The translations under genes and the position numbers were made by a program. From NCBI GenBank assembly GCA_028694215.1, contig JAQUTW010000003.1, forward strand, positions 1 through 64,000: a stretch of DNA of 64,000 nucleotides, read 5' to 3'. Shown piece by piece: positions 28,197 to 38,401 of the stretch (positions are counted from its first letter, which is position 1; every line of letters begins with the position of its first letter). Under the pieces are notes generated by a model. It searched no databases and was not told the origin of the DNA. It saw only the letters and a program-made list of their open reading frames with translations. The stretch comes from Paludibacteraceae bacterium (GTDB lineage: Bacteria; Bacteroidota; Bacteroidia; Bacteroidales; Paludibacteraceae).

Positions 28197-28213
28197 AAAA
28201 GAACCACTGAAAA

Positions 28214-28245
28214 TTGTGTGAATTTAAAAATTTGTTGTATTTTTG
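28214..28245 (+). promoter_or_regulatory. Promoter of the 28269 lipoprotein gene
   Basis: TTG (28214) - N21 - TATTTTTG (28238-28245). Confidence 0.55.
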
Positions 28246-28268
28246 TTCACATATTATTCTTTATTCTC

Positions 28269-28706
28269 ATGAAAAACAAGTTTTCTCTCTCGCTTATTTT
28301 AATGATCAGTCTAATAATGACAGCATGTGCCAATAACAATCAGGATGAAAAAGAAATACTTCACTTTCAACGTCTTGGAGGAGGAGAACTTAATTTTTGT
28401 GTATATGGAACTAAATCTGACAACACAATACAGATTCACTTAAAATCAATTGACTATTATGAAAACGACACAATTTTTATAATACAAAAATCGGACGAGA
28501 CAAACAATCTGTTTAATACATTATATTCCCTATCCGAAAATCAATCTATTTTACAAGACAATAAGCAACCGAAAAATTCTATGTGCACAGGAACATGGGT
28601 ATCTATGTATGTTAGAACAGATAATGGCGAATGTGAAATAGCAAATCCTGACTTATTACGCAAATTGGAACCATTAGAATCTGTTGTACGAGATCAAATC
28701 AAATAA
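28269..28706 (+). CDS. Hypothetical lipoprotein
   Basis: ATG 28269 gives MKNKFSLSLILMISLIMTAC lipobox; the upstream start at 28218 overlaps the promoter. Confidence 0.6.
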   Translation: MKNKFSLSLILMISLIMTACANNNQDEKEILHFQRLGGGELNFCVYGTKSDNTIQIHLKSIDYYENDTIFIIQKSDETNNLFNTLYSLSENQSILQDNKQPKNSMCTGTWVSMYVRTDNGECEIANPDLLRKLEPLESVVRDQIK

Positions 28707-28732
28707 AGTATTAATTTTAAAATCATAACATT

Positions 28733-29299
28733 ATGGCTGACGAACGGACAAAAATTTACTTGGATATGGCTTCCGAAGAAATGGAAAAATCCATTTTATT
28801 TTTAGATGAAACATTAGCACACATCCGTGCAGGAAAAGCCAATACAAGAATATTAGACGGCATTAAAGTAGAATATTATGGAAGTAATGTACCTCTATCA
28901 AATATAGCTTCCATTTCTACACCTGATGCCAAAACCATTGCTATTCAACCTTGGGAAAAAGCAATGATTAGTATTATAGAAAAAGCAATCTTAGCTTCAG
29001 ATATAGGCATCACCCCCATCAATAATGGTGAAGTGATACGATTGTGTTTACCGCCAGTAACGGAAGAACGACGCAAACAATTGGTAAAAACCGCGAATGC
29101 CGCAGGTGAAGAAGCAAAAATAAGCATTCGCAACGCTCGTCGCGAAGTGATTGATGCCCTCAAAAAAGAAGTAAAAAATGGTTTGCCGGAAGATGTGGAA
29201 AAAGACGGTGAAGCAGAAGCGCAAAAAATTCATGATAATTTTATAAAACGAATAGAAACTTTATTGATTGCTAAAGAAAAAGAAATAATGACAGTATAA
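28733..29299 (+). CDS. frr: Ribosome recycling factor
   Basis: [35 protein letters not shown]...QPWEKAM. Confidence 0.96.
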   Translation: MADERTKIYLDMASEEMEKSILFLDETLAHIRAGKANTRILDGIKVEYYGSNVPLSNIASISTPDAKTIAIQPWEKAMISIIEKAILASDIGITPINNGEVIRLCLPPVTEERRKQLVKTANAAGEEAKISIRNARREVIDALKKEVKNGLPEDVEKDGEAEAQKIHDNFIKRIETLLIAKEKEIMTV

Positions 29300-29312
29300 A
29301 AATTAAATAGTC

Positions 29313-30476
29313 ATGAAGATAGGATTATACAATGAGTGTTTCCCTCCTATTATGGATGGTGTGTCTCAAGTCGTGGAAAATTATGCCCAATTATTGACAG
29401 AAAGAAACCATAACGTAGCGGTAATAACGGCAAAAGTGCCTTTTTATCGCTACAATTATAATTATACTATACTTAATGTTCCTTCTGTTCCTATGCTGTT
29501 ACGTCCTCCATACAGAATCGGCTTCCCCATACAAATTCTCCCGCCTTTTATTCCTGCTATACAGTTTATGCCCGACATTATGCATGCGCACTCACCATTT
29601 ACAGCGGGTAATATAGCCTTGCAATTAGCGAAAAAACATCATATACCATTTATCATTACTTTTCATTCAAAATTTCGGCAAGATTTTGAACATTCTATTC
29701 ATTACAAACCATTAGTAGATTGGATGATAAAAGAAATCATGAAAATTTATGATGGCGCAGACGAAGTGTGGATTCCCCAATTATCTGTCTTAGACATTAT
29801 GCGTGAATATGGCTACAAAGGTCAGGTAGAAGTGGTTCCAAACGCTGTGGATTATGACATAACAAAACTTGACTACAATATGCTCCGCCAACAGGCGCGC
29901 ATAATGCATAACCTTGACAACAACACCCCATGCTTCCTTTTTGTAGGAGAGATTACCAAGGAGAAGAGGGTTGATTATATTCTTGATGTACTTACAGAAC
30001 TGCGCAACAAGAACTTTAAGTTCCACGCGTTTTTCATAGGCAAAGGCTATTGGGACGAAGAGCTTAGATTTGGAATCATCAGACGCAAACTGCGCGATTG
30101 TGTTGAATACAAAGGCCAGATATCAGACCGTTCAGCACTCCAACTCTACTATGCCGCTTCAGACCTGTTCCTGTTCCCATCGTTGTATGACACATTTGGA
30201 ATTGTAATAAGAGAGGCAGCAGTTCACCACACTCCGTCAGTGCTTATGAGCGACGCTCTTTGTTCAAAAGGACTTACCGGAGGTATTAACGGCTACATAT
30301 TTGATGAGTCAACCCCGGAGGTATATGCTGAGAAGATTATTGAGATTATGGGAGACAGAGAGACATACAACCGCATATCAACTAATGCTGTTGACACACT
30401 TGGACTAACCTGGGAAAAACTTATGCCAGAGATTGAAGACCGATACCGAAGTCTCATTAAGCGTAACAGTGTATGA
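29313..30476 (+). CDS. Glycosyltransferase, GT4-like
   Basis: N-terminal PPIMDGVSQVVENYAQLL; C-terminal FLFPSLYDTFGIVIREAAVHHTPSV. Confidence 0.9.
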   Translation: MKIGLYNECFPPIMDGVSQVVENYAQLLTERNHNVAVITAKVPFYRYNYNYTILNVPSVPMLLRPPYRIGFPIQILPPFIPAIQFMPDIMHAHSPFTAGNIALQLAKKHHIPFIITFHSKFRQDFEHSIHYKPLVDWMIKEIMKIYDGADEVWIPQLSVLDIMREYGYKGQVEVVPNAVDYDITKLDYNMLRQQARIMHNLDNNTPCFLFVGEITKEKRVDYILDVLTELRNKNFKFHAFFIGKGYWDEELRFGIIRRKLRDCVEYKGQISDRSALQLYYAASDLFLFPSLYDTFGIVIREAAVHHTPSVLMSDALCSKGLTGGINGYIFDESTPEVYAEKIIEIMGDRETYNRISTNAVDTLGLTWEKLMPEIEDRYRSLIKRNSV

Positions 30477-31504
30477 TACCACAAAACAATTCTGATAAAC
30501 GCTTAAAAACCAAACATATACTACTACCTATTATTTTGGGGTTATTAGGTGTCGGTTGTTTATTTTGGAAAGATTTCAGCAACATTTCTACTTCTACCAT
30601 TGAATTTACATGGAACGCTATTTTATTTATTGTATTAGCTTATTTAGCCATTATTATACGTGACCTATCGGGCATGATACGGCTCTATATGTTAACTGAC
30701 AAACAATTAAAAATTCCGGCACTTTTTCGTATTCGTATGTTATACGAATTTACATCTGCGATTACGCCTTCAGCTGCGGGAGGATCTACGTTAGAGATTC
30801 TTTTCATCCACAAAGAAGGACTTCCGGTAAGCAAAAGTACAGCTATTACAATTGTAGAGCTATTTTTAGATGAAGCCTTCTTTGTTTTAATATTTCCATT
30901 GCTGATCATTTTTATTCCTATCAATGAGTTGTTCGCCATCAACGGCACTTTTAACGTGGCATTTTGGACTTTTTTTCTTGTCGCTTATGCTATTAAAGTA
31001 ATTTGGGTTTTTATACTGTTTTGGAGTATTTTTATCAATCCACAGTTTATAACCAAACTAATTAGTCTTGTTTTTTCTTTGAAGTTTCTAAAAAAATGGC
31101 GTTTCAGAGCCACAAAAACAGCAGTAGAAATAAAAACCTGTTCCAAAGAAATGCGACATAAGTCTTTTAGATTTTGGCTATTGGCAAGCAGTAGCAGTTT
31201 TATACTGTGGAGTGCACGTTTTATAGTTGTCAACTTGCTGATTATGGCCTTCAATCCGGTAACAAAACACCTGCTGATTTATGGACGACAAGTCATTACC
31301 ATGGTTGTCATGCTCATAGCACCAACACCTGGTGGAAGTGGCTTTATCGAAATTTTATTTAACGATTATCTCGGCGAATTTATTACACCAGGTCTTACTG
31401 TAATTCTGATTGGACTCATTTGGCGTATATTTACCTATTACCAATATATGGCTATTGGCGTTATTTTACTTCCTAATTGGCTAAGAAAGAAAAAAAGTAA
31501 ATGA
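30473..31504 (+). CDS. Multi-pass membrane protein, LPG-synthase TM / UPF0104 (YbhN) family
   Basis: Multi-TM; SAITPSAAGGSTLEILFIHKEGLPVSKSTAITIVELFLDE and APTPGGSGFIE. Confidence 0.85.
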   Translation: MIPQNNSDKRLKTKHILLPIILGLLGVGCLFWKDFSNISTSTIEFTWNAILFIVLAYLAIIIRDLSGMIRLYMLTDKQLKIPALFRIRMLYEFTSAITPSAAGGSTLEILFIHKEGLPVSKSTAITIVELFLDEAFFVLIFPLLIIFIPINELFAINGTFNVAFWTFFLVAYAIKVIWVFILFWSIFINPQFITKLISLVFSLKFLKKWRFRATKTAVEIKTCSKEMRHKSFRFWLLASSSSFILWSARFIVVNLLIMAFNPVTKHLLIYGRQVITMVVMLIAPTPGGSGFIEILFNDYLGEFITPGLTVILIGLIWRIFTYYQYMAIGVILLPNWLRKKKSK

Positions 31505-34038
31505 CCTTTAAACAATACGTTACATTGTTTTTGTTGCTCTGCAATATCAATTTGTTGTTGGGAACAACTTATATAGGTACGGTAACTGATTCAGTAACAA
31601 AAGAAACCTTGCCAGCAGCTTCTATACGAATACAAAACTCCGATTATGGAACTACCACCGACAATAATGGCAAATTTCGATTCAATGCAGTTGAAGGAAA
31701 CACAATTATTGTGGAATATTTAGGTTATTATCCAAAAACTATTCGGTTATCAGGTAAATCTACTTTAAACATCAAATTGGCTCCCACCACACAAGAACTT
31801 TCAGAAGTAATAGTACATGGCGGGAAAACGAAATATTCCAAAAAAAATAATCCGGCCGTGAATTTCATAAAGCGTGTAATCAACAATAAACATAATAATT
31901 CCATAGAAGCAGAAGATTATTTTCAACGTAAAATTTACGAAAAAATAAGTCTTGGAATAGCCGATATGAAGATAAAAGAAAACAGCAAAAGTGGTCTGCA
32001 AGAAATTATTAAACATTCCGATTCGTCTGTTATCAGCCATAAACCTGTATTATTTGTTTCACTGAAAGAAAAGTCTATCAATCAGTTTTATCGTAAAACG
32101 CCAGCTATATATAAACACATTGTTACAGGTATAAACGAGCAGGGTATTGATAATCAAATATTTCCGGAAGACTTTATTTCAAGTTACACCGACCAATTTT
32201 TTAAAGAAATTGATATTTACAAAGCGAATATTTCATTAGCATTCAAAAATTTTGTAGGTCCACTGTCTCCCATAGCACCCGATTTCTACAAGTTTTTTAT
32301 TAAGGATACCATTATCATTGACGGATATAAATGTATAAACATTGCCTTTGCGCCAATGAATAATGCCACTTTTGGATTTCTTGGTGAAATTGCTGTAATA
32401 GACACAACCTTGGCTGTAAAACAAGTAACATTACGCATACATGAAAACACTGCCATCAACTATTTAGATGGGTTGCAAATAACTCAATATTTTGAAGAAA
32501 ATTCTGACAGTATAATGCAAATAACCAATGAACAAATTGCTGCCGAATTTTTCATTATCAAAGGTACAAAAGGAATATATGCTGAGCGATCACGCTTTTA
32601 TTCAGACTACAAATTTAATGTAGCTAACGATTCTATTCTTAAATCAATACAGGGCAACGAATGGGTTTTAGAAAACGCCGAAAAGGTAGATTCTACTTTT
32701 TGGGAAGCCAACCGAAAAGACACGCTAAAGATTAATGAAAATAAAGTTGAAGCGTTGGTTGCTACTTTGCAAAAAAATCCAGGCACAAAAGCAGTTTTGT
32801 TTATTGCTGAATTATTTATAAAAGGCTATCAACGTACCAGCAAAACAAGTTATTTCGACATAGGTCCTATCTATTCCTTTTTCAGTGGCAACACCATCGA
32901 AGGATTTCGTTTAAAACTGGCCGGTGAAACGACAGCGAACCTTTGTCCTTACGTTTTTTTATCTGGTTACGGAGCATACGGTTTCAAAGATGAAAAATTC
33001 AAATATGGAGGCACTGCCGAATTTTCATTCAACAAGAAAAAATATCATGCTCGAGAATATCCGGTACATTCTATAACCATGTCATATATCAATGACATAC
33101 AGACACTTGGCGAAAAACCAGTAGGAACTCTTGCTGATAATCTATTCTATTCCATTAAGCGTATGCCAATTACAAACATGATGTATTATAACAACTTAAA
33201 CATAAAATATGAATATGAACTACGTGGTGGATTCTCACTGAAATTGACAGGTAAATATGAAGAACAACGCCCGATTGGGACGATTACATTTCAATGTCAA
33301 ACTACCAATTCTACATCTGACATACCTGAATATGAATCATTAGATCATTTACGGAGTAACGAAATTGGGCTCATACTGCGTTACGCTTACAATGAACAAT
33401 TTATACAAGGTCGCATTTATCGTTTCAACATAAAAAACCCTTATCCAGTATTTGAGCTTTCGCACCGAGCAAGTTTTCAGGGACTTTGGGACACAAACTA
33501 TGGCTATCAAATTACGGAATTTAAATATCAGCAACGTTATTTTATTTCTGCTTTCGGGAGAATCGACATATTGTTGAAAGCCGGTAAAATTTGGACAGGT
33601 AACGTTGCTTATCCTTACCTGTTTACTCCAAATGCCAACACCTCATTCACAGTAATGGACGATTCGTACAGCCAAATTAATCCATTTGAATTTGTGGCAG
33701 ACCAATATGCTTCTATTGATATTTCACTCAATACCAATGGCTTACTTTTTAATCTCATTCCCGGCATAAAAAAAATGAAATTGAGGGAAGTTGTCGGTTT
33801 CAAATGTTACTGGGGTTATTTATCCGACAAAAATAATCCTGCAACAACCAGCAATTTATTGATGTTTCCAACAAATACCACCCCTATTGACCCAAACATG
33901 CCATATATGGAATTCAATGTTGGCATTGACAACATCTTCAGCATTTTACGAATTGATTATGTACGTCGTATAAATTATTTGAACAGACCGGATGTCATGC
34001 CAAACGGTGTACGTGTATCATTAAATTTCACATTCTAA
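31501..34038 (+). CDS. Outer-membrane protein with carboxypeptidase-like regulatory domain, DUF5686-like
   Basis: Signal peptide; YIGTVTDSVTKETLPAASIRIQNSDYGTTTDNNGKFRF; long barrel-like C-terminus ending RVSLNFTF. Confidence 0.8.
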   Translation: MTFKQYVTLFLLLCNINLLLGTTYIGTVTDSVTKETLPAASIRIQNSDYGTTTDNNGKFRFNAVEGNTIIVEYLGYYPKTIRLSGKSTLNIKLAPTTQELSEVIVHGGKTKYSKKNNPAVNFIKRVINNKHNNSIEAEDYFQRKIYEKISLGIADMKIKENSKSGLQEIIKHSDSSVISHKPVLFVSLKEKSINQFYRKTPAIYKHIVTGINEQGIDNQIFPEDFISSYTDQFFKEIDIYKANISLAFKNFVGPLSPIAPDFYKFFIKDTIIIDGYKCINIAFAPMNNATFGFLGEIAVIDTTLAVKQVTLRIHENTAINYLDGLQITQYFEENSDSIMQITNEQIAAEFFIIKGTKGIYAERSRFYSDYKFNVANDSILKSIQGNEWVLENAEKVDSTFWEANRKDTLKINENKVEALVATLQKNPGTKAVLFIAELFIKGYQRTSKTSYFDIGPIYSFFSGNTIEGFRLKLAGETTANLCPYVFLSGYGAYGFKDEKFKYGGTAEFSFNKKKYHAREYPVHSITMSYINDIQTLGEKPVGTLADNLFYSIKRMPITNMMYYNNLNIKYEYELRGGFSLKLTGKYEEQRPIGTITFQCQTTNSTSDIPEYESLDHLRSNEIGLILRYAYNEQFIQGRIYRFNIKNPYPVFELSHRASFQGLWDTNYGYQITEFKYQQRYFISAFGRIDILLKAGKIWTGNVAYPYLFTPNANTSFTVMDDSYSQINPFEFVADQYASIDISLNTNGLLFNLIPGIKKMKLREVVGFKCYWGYLSDKNNPATTSNLLMFPTNTTPIDPNMPYMEFNVGIDNIFSILRIDYVRRINYLNRPDVMPNGVRVSLNFTF

Positions 34039-34039
34039 T

Positions 34040-35212
34040 TTGAACTATACAGTGAGAAAACAAACAACAATAGTACTTATTGCATTATTAACTTTTGCAT
34101 CTTTTGCAAACTGTCAAGAATTATCTTTACAAGACACTCTTAAATCAACTGTGAGCGATTCTATTAAACACGTTCCTGCACAAGATTTATGGAATTCATT
34201 GTTAAATTGGAATTTCATTGCCGTACCGATTATTTCATATCTGCCCGAAACAGATTGGGCTTTTGGAGCAGCAGGAGCGTATTATTTTAAATGTAAAGGA
34301 CAAGAAAAAAACAGTGACATCGGCTTTGATGGAGCTTACACACTCAATAAACAATGGAATATCAATTTACTTTCTACTATTTATTTTGGAGGTAACAAAC
34401 GCTGGTTTCTATATACGCGTACAGGGTTCAAACGTTATCCCGATTTCTTCTACGGCATAGGTAACCGCCCGGAGAACTTATTTGCAGAACGTATCCCCTT
34501 TTCTTCCGACAATGTATATCTGACGGCACAACCACAATATTATATTACCGATCATTGGATTGTTGGTGCACACGTTGATTTTAATTGGAGCAAGCCATCT
34601 ACAAATGCAAACATTGATTCTCTTGCACAATATTGCCCTATTACAGGTTTAAACGAACCGTTTTTGATGTTAGGTTTAGGTGCGTTAGTGGCATACGATT
34701 CACGCGACCAACAATTTTATCCATCACGTGGTCTGTTTTTTAAAGCGGTAGCCAGTTATTACGAGCCATACTTGGGCAGTACATATCGAATGGGAAAGAT
34801 TTCAGCAGAATTTCGTCAGTTTGTTCCAATCTACAAAAACTTTATATTTGCATGGCAGGCAATTACAGAATGGACTCTTGGTAATGAAAAGCCATTCCAA
34901 TTATTACCTACATTAGGAGGTATGGACGTAGTGCGTGGCGTACGAAATGGGGAATGGCGAGACGATATTATGATGGCTTTACAGGCTGAATTTCGCATTC
35001 CAATTTGGCGATTTTTGAAAGCCTCTGTCTTTGGCAGTATTGGCGATGTATACAATCTTAACCATTGGCAATGGAGTATTCCGAAAATTGGTTACGGAGC
35101 CGGAGTACGCATTGCAATAAACAAGGAAAAAGTCAATGTCCGATTTGACGTGGCACGACAAAACTATAACAACGATTGGAGTTTTTACCTCACTATTAAA
35201 GAAGCATTTTAA
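34040..35212 (+). CDS. BamA/TamA (Omp85)-type outer-membrane barrel protein
   Basis: GLGALVAYDSRDQQFYPSRGLFFKAVASYY; terminal aromatic residue. TTG start. Confidence 0.8.
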   Translation: MNYTVRKQTTIVLIALLTFASFANCQELSLQDTLKSTVSDSIKHVPAQDLWNSLLNWNFIAVPIISYLPETDWAFGAAGAYYFKCKGQEKNSDIGFDGAYTLNKQWNINLLSTIYFGGNKRWFLYTRTGFKRYPDFFYGIGNRPENLFAERIPFSSDNVYLTAQPQYYITDHWIVGAHVDFNWSKPSTNANIDSLAQYCPITGLNEPFLMLGLGALVAYDSRDQQFYPSRGLFFKAVASYYEPYLGSTYRMGKISAEFRQFVPIYKNFIFAWQAITEWTLGNEKPFQLLPTLGGMDVVRGVRNGEWRDDIMMALQAEFRIPIWRFLKASVFGSIGDVYNLNHWQWSIPKIGYGAGVRIAINKEKVNVRFDVARQNYNNDWSFYLTIKEAF

Positions 35213-35223
35213 ATAACACCACA

Positions 35224-35254
35224 AAAAAATCCTTTCCCATTTTGGGAAAGGATT
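35224..35254. terminator. Bidirectional terminator
   Basis: AAATCCTTTCCCATTTTGGGAAAGGATTT. Confidence 0.85.
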
Positions 35255-35282
35255 TTAATTCTGTTTTTAATCAAAACAAGAC

Positions 35283-35468
35283 TTAAGCGTTCACTACTTT
35301 TTCAATCGCCAATTTTCCGCGGTAATAACCGCATTCCGGGCAGACAGTGTGGTAAACATGCATTGCACCACAATTTGAGCAAACGGCAAGTGTAGGAGCT
35401 ACAGCTTTGTCATGTGTCCTACGTTTGGCTGTTCTCGTTTTTGAATGTTTTCGTTTAGGATGTGCCAT
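35283..35468 (-). CDS. rpmF: 50S ribosomal protein L32
   Basis: MAHPKRKHSKTRTAKRRTHDK...CSNCGAMHVYHTVCPECGYYRGK. Confidence 0.97.
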   Translation of the reverse strand: MAHPKRKHSKTRTAKRRTHDKAVAPTLAVCSNCGAMHVYHTVCPECGYYRGKLAIEKVVNA

Positions 35469-35480
35469 TTGTAAAAAACT

Positions 35481-36047
35481 TTAATTGTTATCATTTATAT
35501 TTTTTAGAACGTCCCATCGTGGGTCGTTCTCTGTTTCATTTTCATTTTCATCTTCTTCTGCATCTTCGCTTACGCTTAATATGTCATCATCAACAACTAC
35601 TTGATGTTGTCTCAGCTTTTTTATCATCGCAATGTTACAATCACCTGCTGGATGTACATGTTTAATCGGAATTGCCAAAACAATGGTTTCATATAAAAAC
35701 CAAGCTACATTCAGTACTCCACTCTCCTCAGGAACCACTAATATATTGTCTCCTTCTTCAGAAAATTGTTCTCCAAACTTCACAAACAACTTTTCTTTTA
35801 CATCAACAGGAAGCGACATATCTTCCAAACAGCGCGTACATGGAATCAATACAGAACCTTTTACAAAAAAATCAACTTCGATTTTTTCATTAGTTTTAGA
35901 AACAATCACTTTTGCGTTAACGGTACCTTTTCGTACCTCAGGACTGTCAATTTTTTCAAAAAAAACCGTTTCCAACAGATAGTCAAACGTATGCTTACCA
36001 TCTGCTAAAGATTTGAGAGAGATATCGTAAGAACTAAATTTACCCAC
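35481..36047 (-). CDS. DUF177 / YceD family protein
   Basis: VLIPCTRCLEDMSLPVDVKEKLFVKFGE; precedes rpmF. Confidence 0.85.
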   Translation of the reverse strand: MGKFSSYDISLKSLADGKHTFDYLLETVFFEKIDSPEVRKGTVNAKVIVSKTNEKIEVDFFVKGSVLIPCTRCLEDMSLPVDVKEKLFVKFGEQFSEEGDNILVVPEESGVLNVAWFLYETIVLAIPIKHVHPAGDCNIAMIKKLRQHQVVVDDDILSVSEDAEEDENENETENDPRWDVLKNINDNN

Positions 36048-36158
36048 AATAGTGCTTTTCTAAAAAATCGTACAAAGATACATAAAAAAACGCACGAATA
36101 AAAATATTTATCTTTTTTCTTCCTATAAAATGTGCAAAATTTTAAAAATAACTGATTT

Positions 36159-37310
36159 TTAGCGATTTGCAATTGGTAAAACGACCCTAAAAGTAGTTCC
36201 TACATTTTTTTCGGAGGTTGTTATAAATATTCTTCCATGATGATAATCGCGAACTATCCGTCTGGCCAACGACAGTCCTAATCCCCAGCCTCGTTTTTTG
36301 GTGGTAAAGCCGGGTCTAAAAATATTTTTGTAGTCCTTTTTGTCAATACCTTTTCCCGTATCAGAAAAATCCATAACAATATTATGATTATCAGCATTTA
36401 TTTTGACTGAGATATTACCCTTTCCATCCATTGCGTCAATAGCATTTTTACAAAGATTTTCTATCACCCATTCCAATAATTGTACATTAATATTAGCTAC
36501 AAGTACTTGCGATGGTTTTTCCATTTCAAAAACAACTTTATCAGAAGAACGACTTTTCATATAAGCAATTGAATTTTCAACTACTGCTACAAAATCTACT
36601 GCTATAAATTCCGGCTTTGACCCGATTTTTGAGAAACGTTCAGCAATGGTACGCAAACGATTTATATCTTTGCCCATTTCATTAATAATGGAATCGTCAG
36701 CATGTTTAGATTTTAAAATTTCAACCCAAGCCAACAACGAAGAAATAGGTGTACCAAGTTGATGTGCAGTTTCTTTGGAAAGACCAACCCACACTTTGTT
36801 TTGTTCCGCTCTCTTGCTGCCTGCAAATGACATAAAAACCACAATTAAGAAAACAGAAACTATAACCAATTGAATATATGGATAATAAGCCAGCTGTTTT
36901 AGCAAAATAGAATCATCGTAATACAGATATTGATGTTCGCCATTATGTATAGTAATTTCAATAGGTTCATTTTTATATTTTAACTCCTGTATTTTCTTCT
37001 CATAAAAAGCTGCTGTATCCTGTGGAATAGCATTAAAGTTGCGAGCAGAAATAAAATCATCGTTATCATCTACAATAATTACGGGAATATTCTCATTCTG
37101 TTCTATAATTTGCCATAAAAAGTCGAAATATTCGGAATTATTATCTACAGAAACGAATAATCGTGTTGCTTCTGCCCATCCTTCCATTTTCTGACGTTCT
37201 TCGTTGGCCACGTTATCTACTAATTTATTGGAAAAAAGCAATGATGCTCCTACGATCAGTATTGCAACTATACCGAACGCTAATTTTAAATAATAATTTT
37301 TTTTTGTCAT
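36159..37310 (-). CDS. Membrane sensor histidine kinase
   Basis: LSKETAHQLGTPISSLLAWVEIL H-box; NLCKNAIDAMDGKG; DTGKGIDKKDYKNIFRPGFTTKKRGWGLGLSLARRIV. Confidence 0.92.
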   Translation of the reverse strand: MTKKNYYLKLAFGIVAILIVGASLLFSNKLVDNVANEERQKMEGWAEATRLFVSVDNNSEYFDFLWQIIEQNENIPVIIVDDNDDFISARNFNAIPQDTAAFYEKKIQELKYKNEPIEITIHNGEHQYLYYDDSILLKQLAYYPYIQLVIVSVFLIVVFMSFAGSKRAEQNKVWVGLSKETAHQLGTPISSLLAWVEILKSKHADDSIINEMGKDINRLRTIAERFSKIGSKPEFIAVDFVAVVENSIAYMKSRSSDKVVFEMEKPSQVLVANINVQLLEWVIENLCKNAIDAMDGKGNISVKINADNHNIVMDFSDTGKGIDKKDYKNIFRPGFTTKKRGWGLGLSLARRIVRDYHHGRIFITTSEKNVGTTFRVVLPIANR

Positions 37311-37327
37311 AAGTCGGATTATTGGAG

Positions 37328-38401
37328 TTATTTGTCAAAGACACCACGCAATTTAGTATTTCGATGTTTCAATCCATCAAGATTAAAACGCACAATAAGT
37401 TGTTGTTGATGACTGAGCTTATCACCTTGCGTGTAGTGAAAATTCCACGAAAAGTAACAATTTACAAAACTGCGCCGTATAATATAAATAAATACATCGG
37501 TTCGATTATACACTTGTGCCTGATAAAAGGGGTTTCCCTGATTTAACAAAGTGCCACATTCAGCATAAAGCGGCATCAAATTATTACCAACATAAAAACT
37601 GTTTTGCAAGCCCAAAAAACGCCAACGTAAAAACAAATCTATCTTACAACCTTGTGGCACATACGAAAGTTCACGTTTACGATCGCGTTGTAAACCAAGA
37701 ATATAACCAACTTGAAATGATAACGAATCTAATGGTGTTTTATTTGAAAAATCCACGCCAACAAACGGATTTAGATAAATATCGTCACAAACCCCCAAAT
37801 TGGGCTGATCATCTGATTTATTTGCCAAATGATTCATTTGAGCATAGCCGCCAGCCAAAAACCATTTGTAATTGAAACGACCATCAACAATAAGACGAAA
37901 TGCCTCACGTGTATCAGAGCTTTCCATACCGCGCCAATCACATAAAAATTCGGCAAAACCCCATTTAGATACGTATTGAAACAATGCTCCCTGAATATTT
38001 GGATACGCATACGCCATTGAATCACTCATCAAATAATCCGGTAAAGCATGAAACATGTGTGAATATGGAACCGCACCCAAACTGGCGGTAAATCCTTTTT
38101 GGCAGTATTCATAATAAATAGTTGGATAAACCCGCGCTGATTCCCAATAAGCGCCAAATGGCTGTATGTAACTTGCTCCTGCCATTACTCTGTGAGTGCC
38201 ACCAAGTGAATCACCTAATCCTATCCCTATTTCAGGTGACAGACGCATTCCAAAAACAGTTTTCGACTTTTGCAATTCACTGTGATATTCACGATTGTCA
38301 AAATAAGTAACAAAATCCACATCATAAAGGAATTTTTGCGCACAGATATTCTGAAAAAATCCACTACAAAACAATATAATCAATATCTTATATTTTTTCA
38401 T
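37328..38401 (-). CDS. Hypothetical outer-membrane beta-barrel-like protein
   Basis: Signal peptide; alternating amphipathic strands. Confidence 0.5.
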   Translation of the reverse strand: MKKYKILIILFCSGFFQNICAQKFLYDVDFVTYFDNREYHSELQKSKTVFGMRLSPEIGIGLGDSLGGTHRVMAGASYIQPFGAYWESARVYPTIYYEYCQKGFTASLGAVPYSHMFHALPDYLMSDSMAYAYPNIQGALFQYVSKWGFAEFLCDWRGMESSDTREAFRLIVDGRFNYKWFLAGGYAQMNHLANKSDDQPNLGVCDDIYLNPFVGVDFSNKTPLDSLSFQVGYILGLQRDRKRELSYVPQGCKIDLFLRWRFLGLQNSFYVGNNLMPLYAECGTLLNQGNPFYQAQVYNRTDVFIYIIRRSFVNCYFSWNFHYTQGDKLSHQQQLIVRFNLDGLKHRNTKLRGVFDK

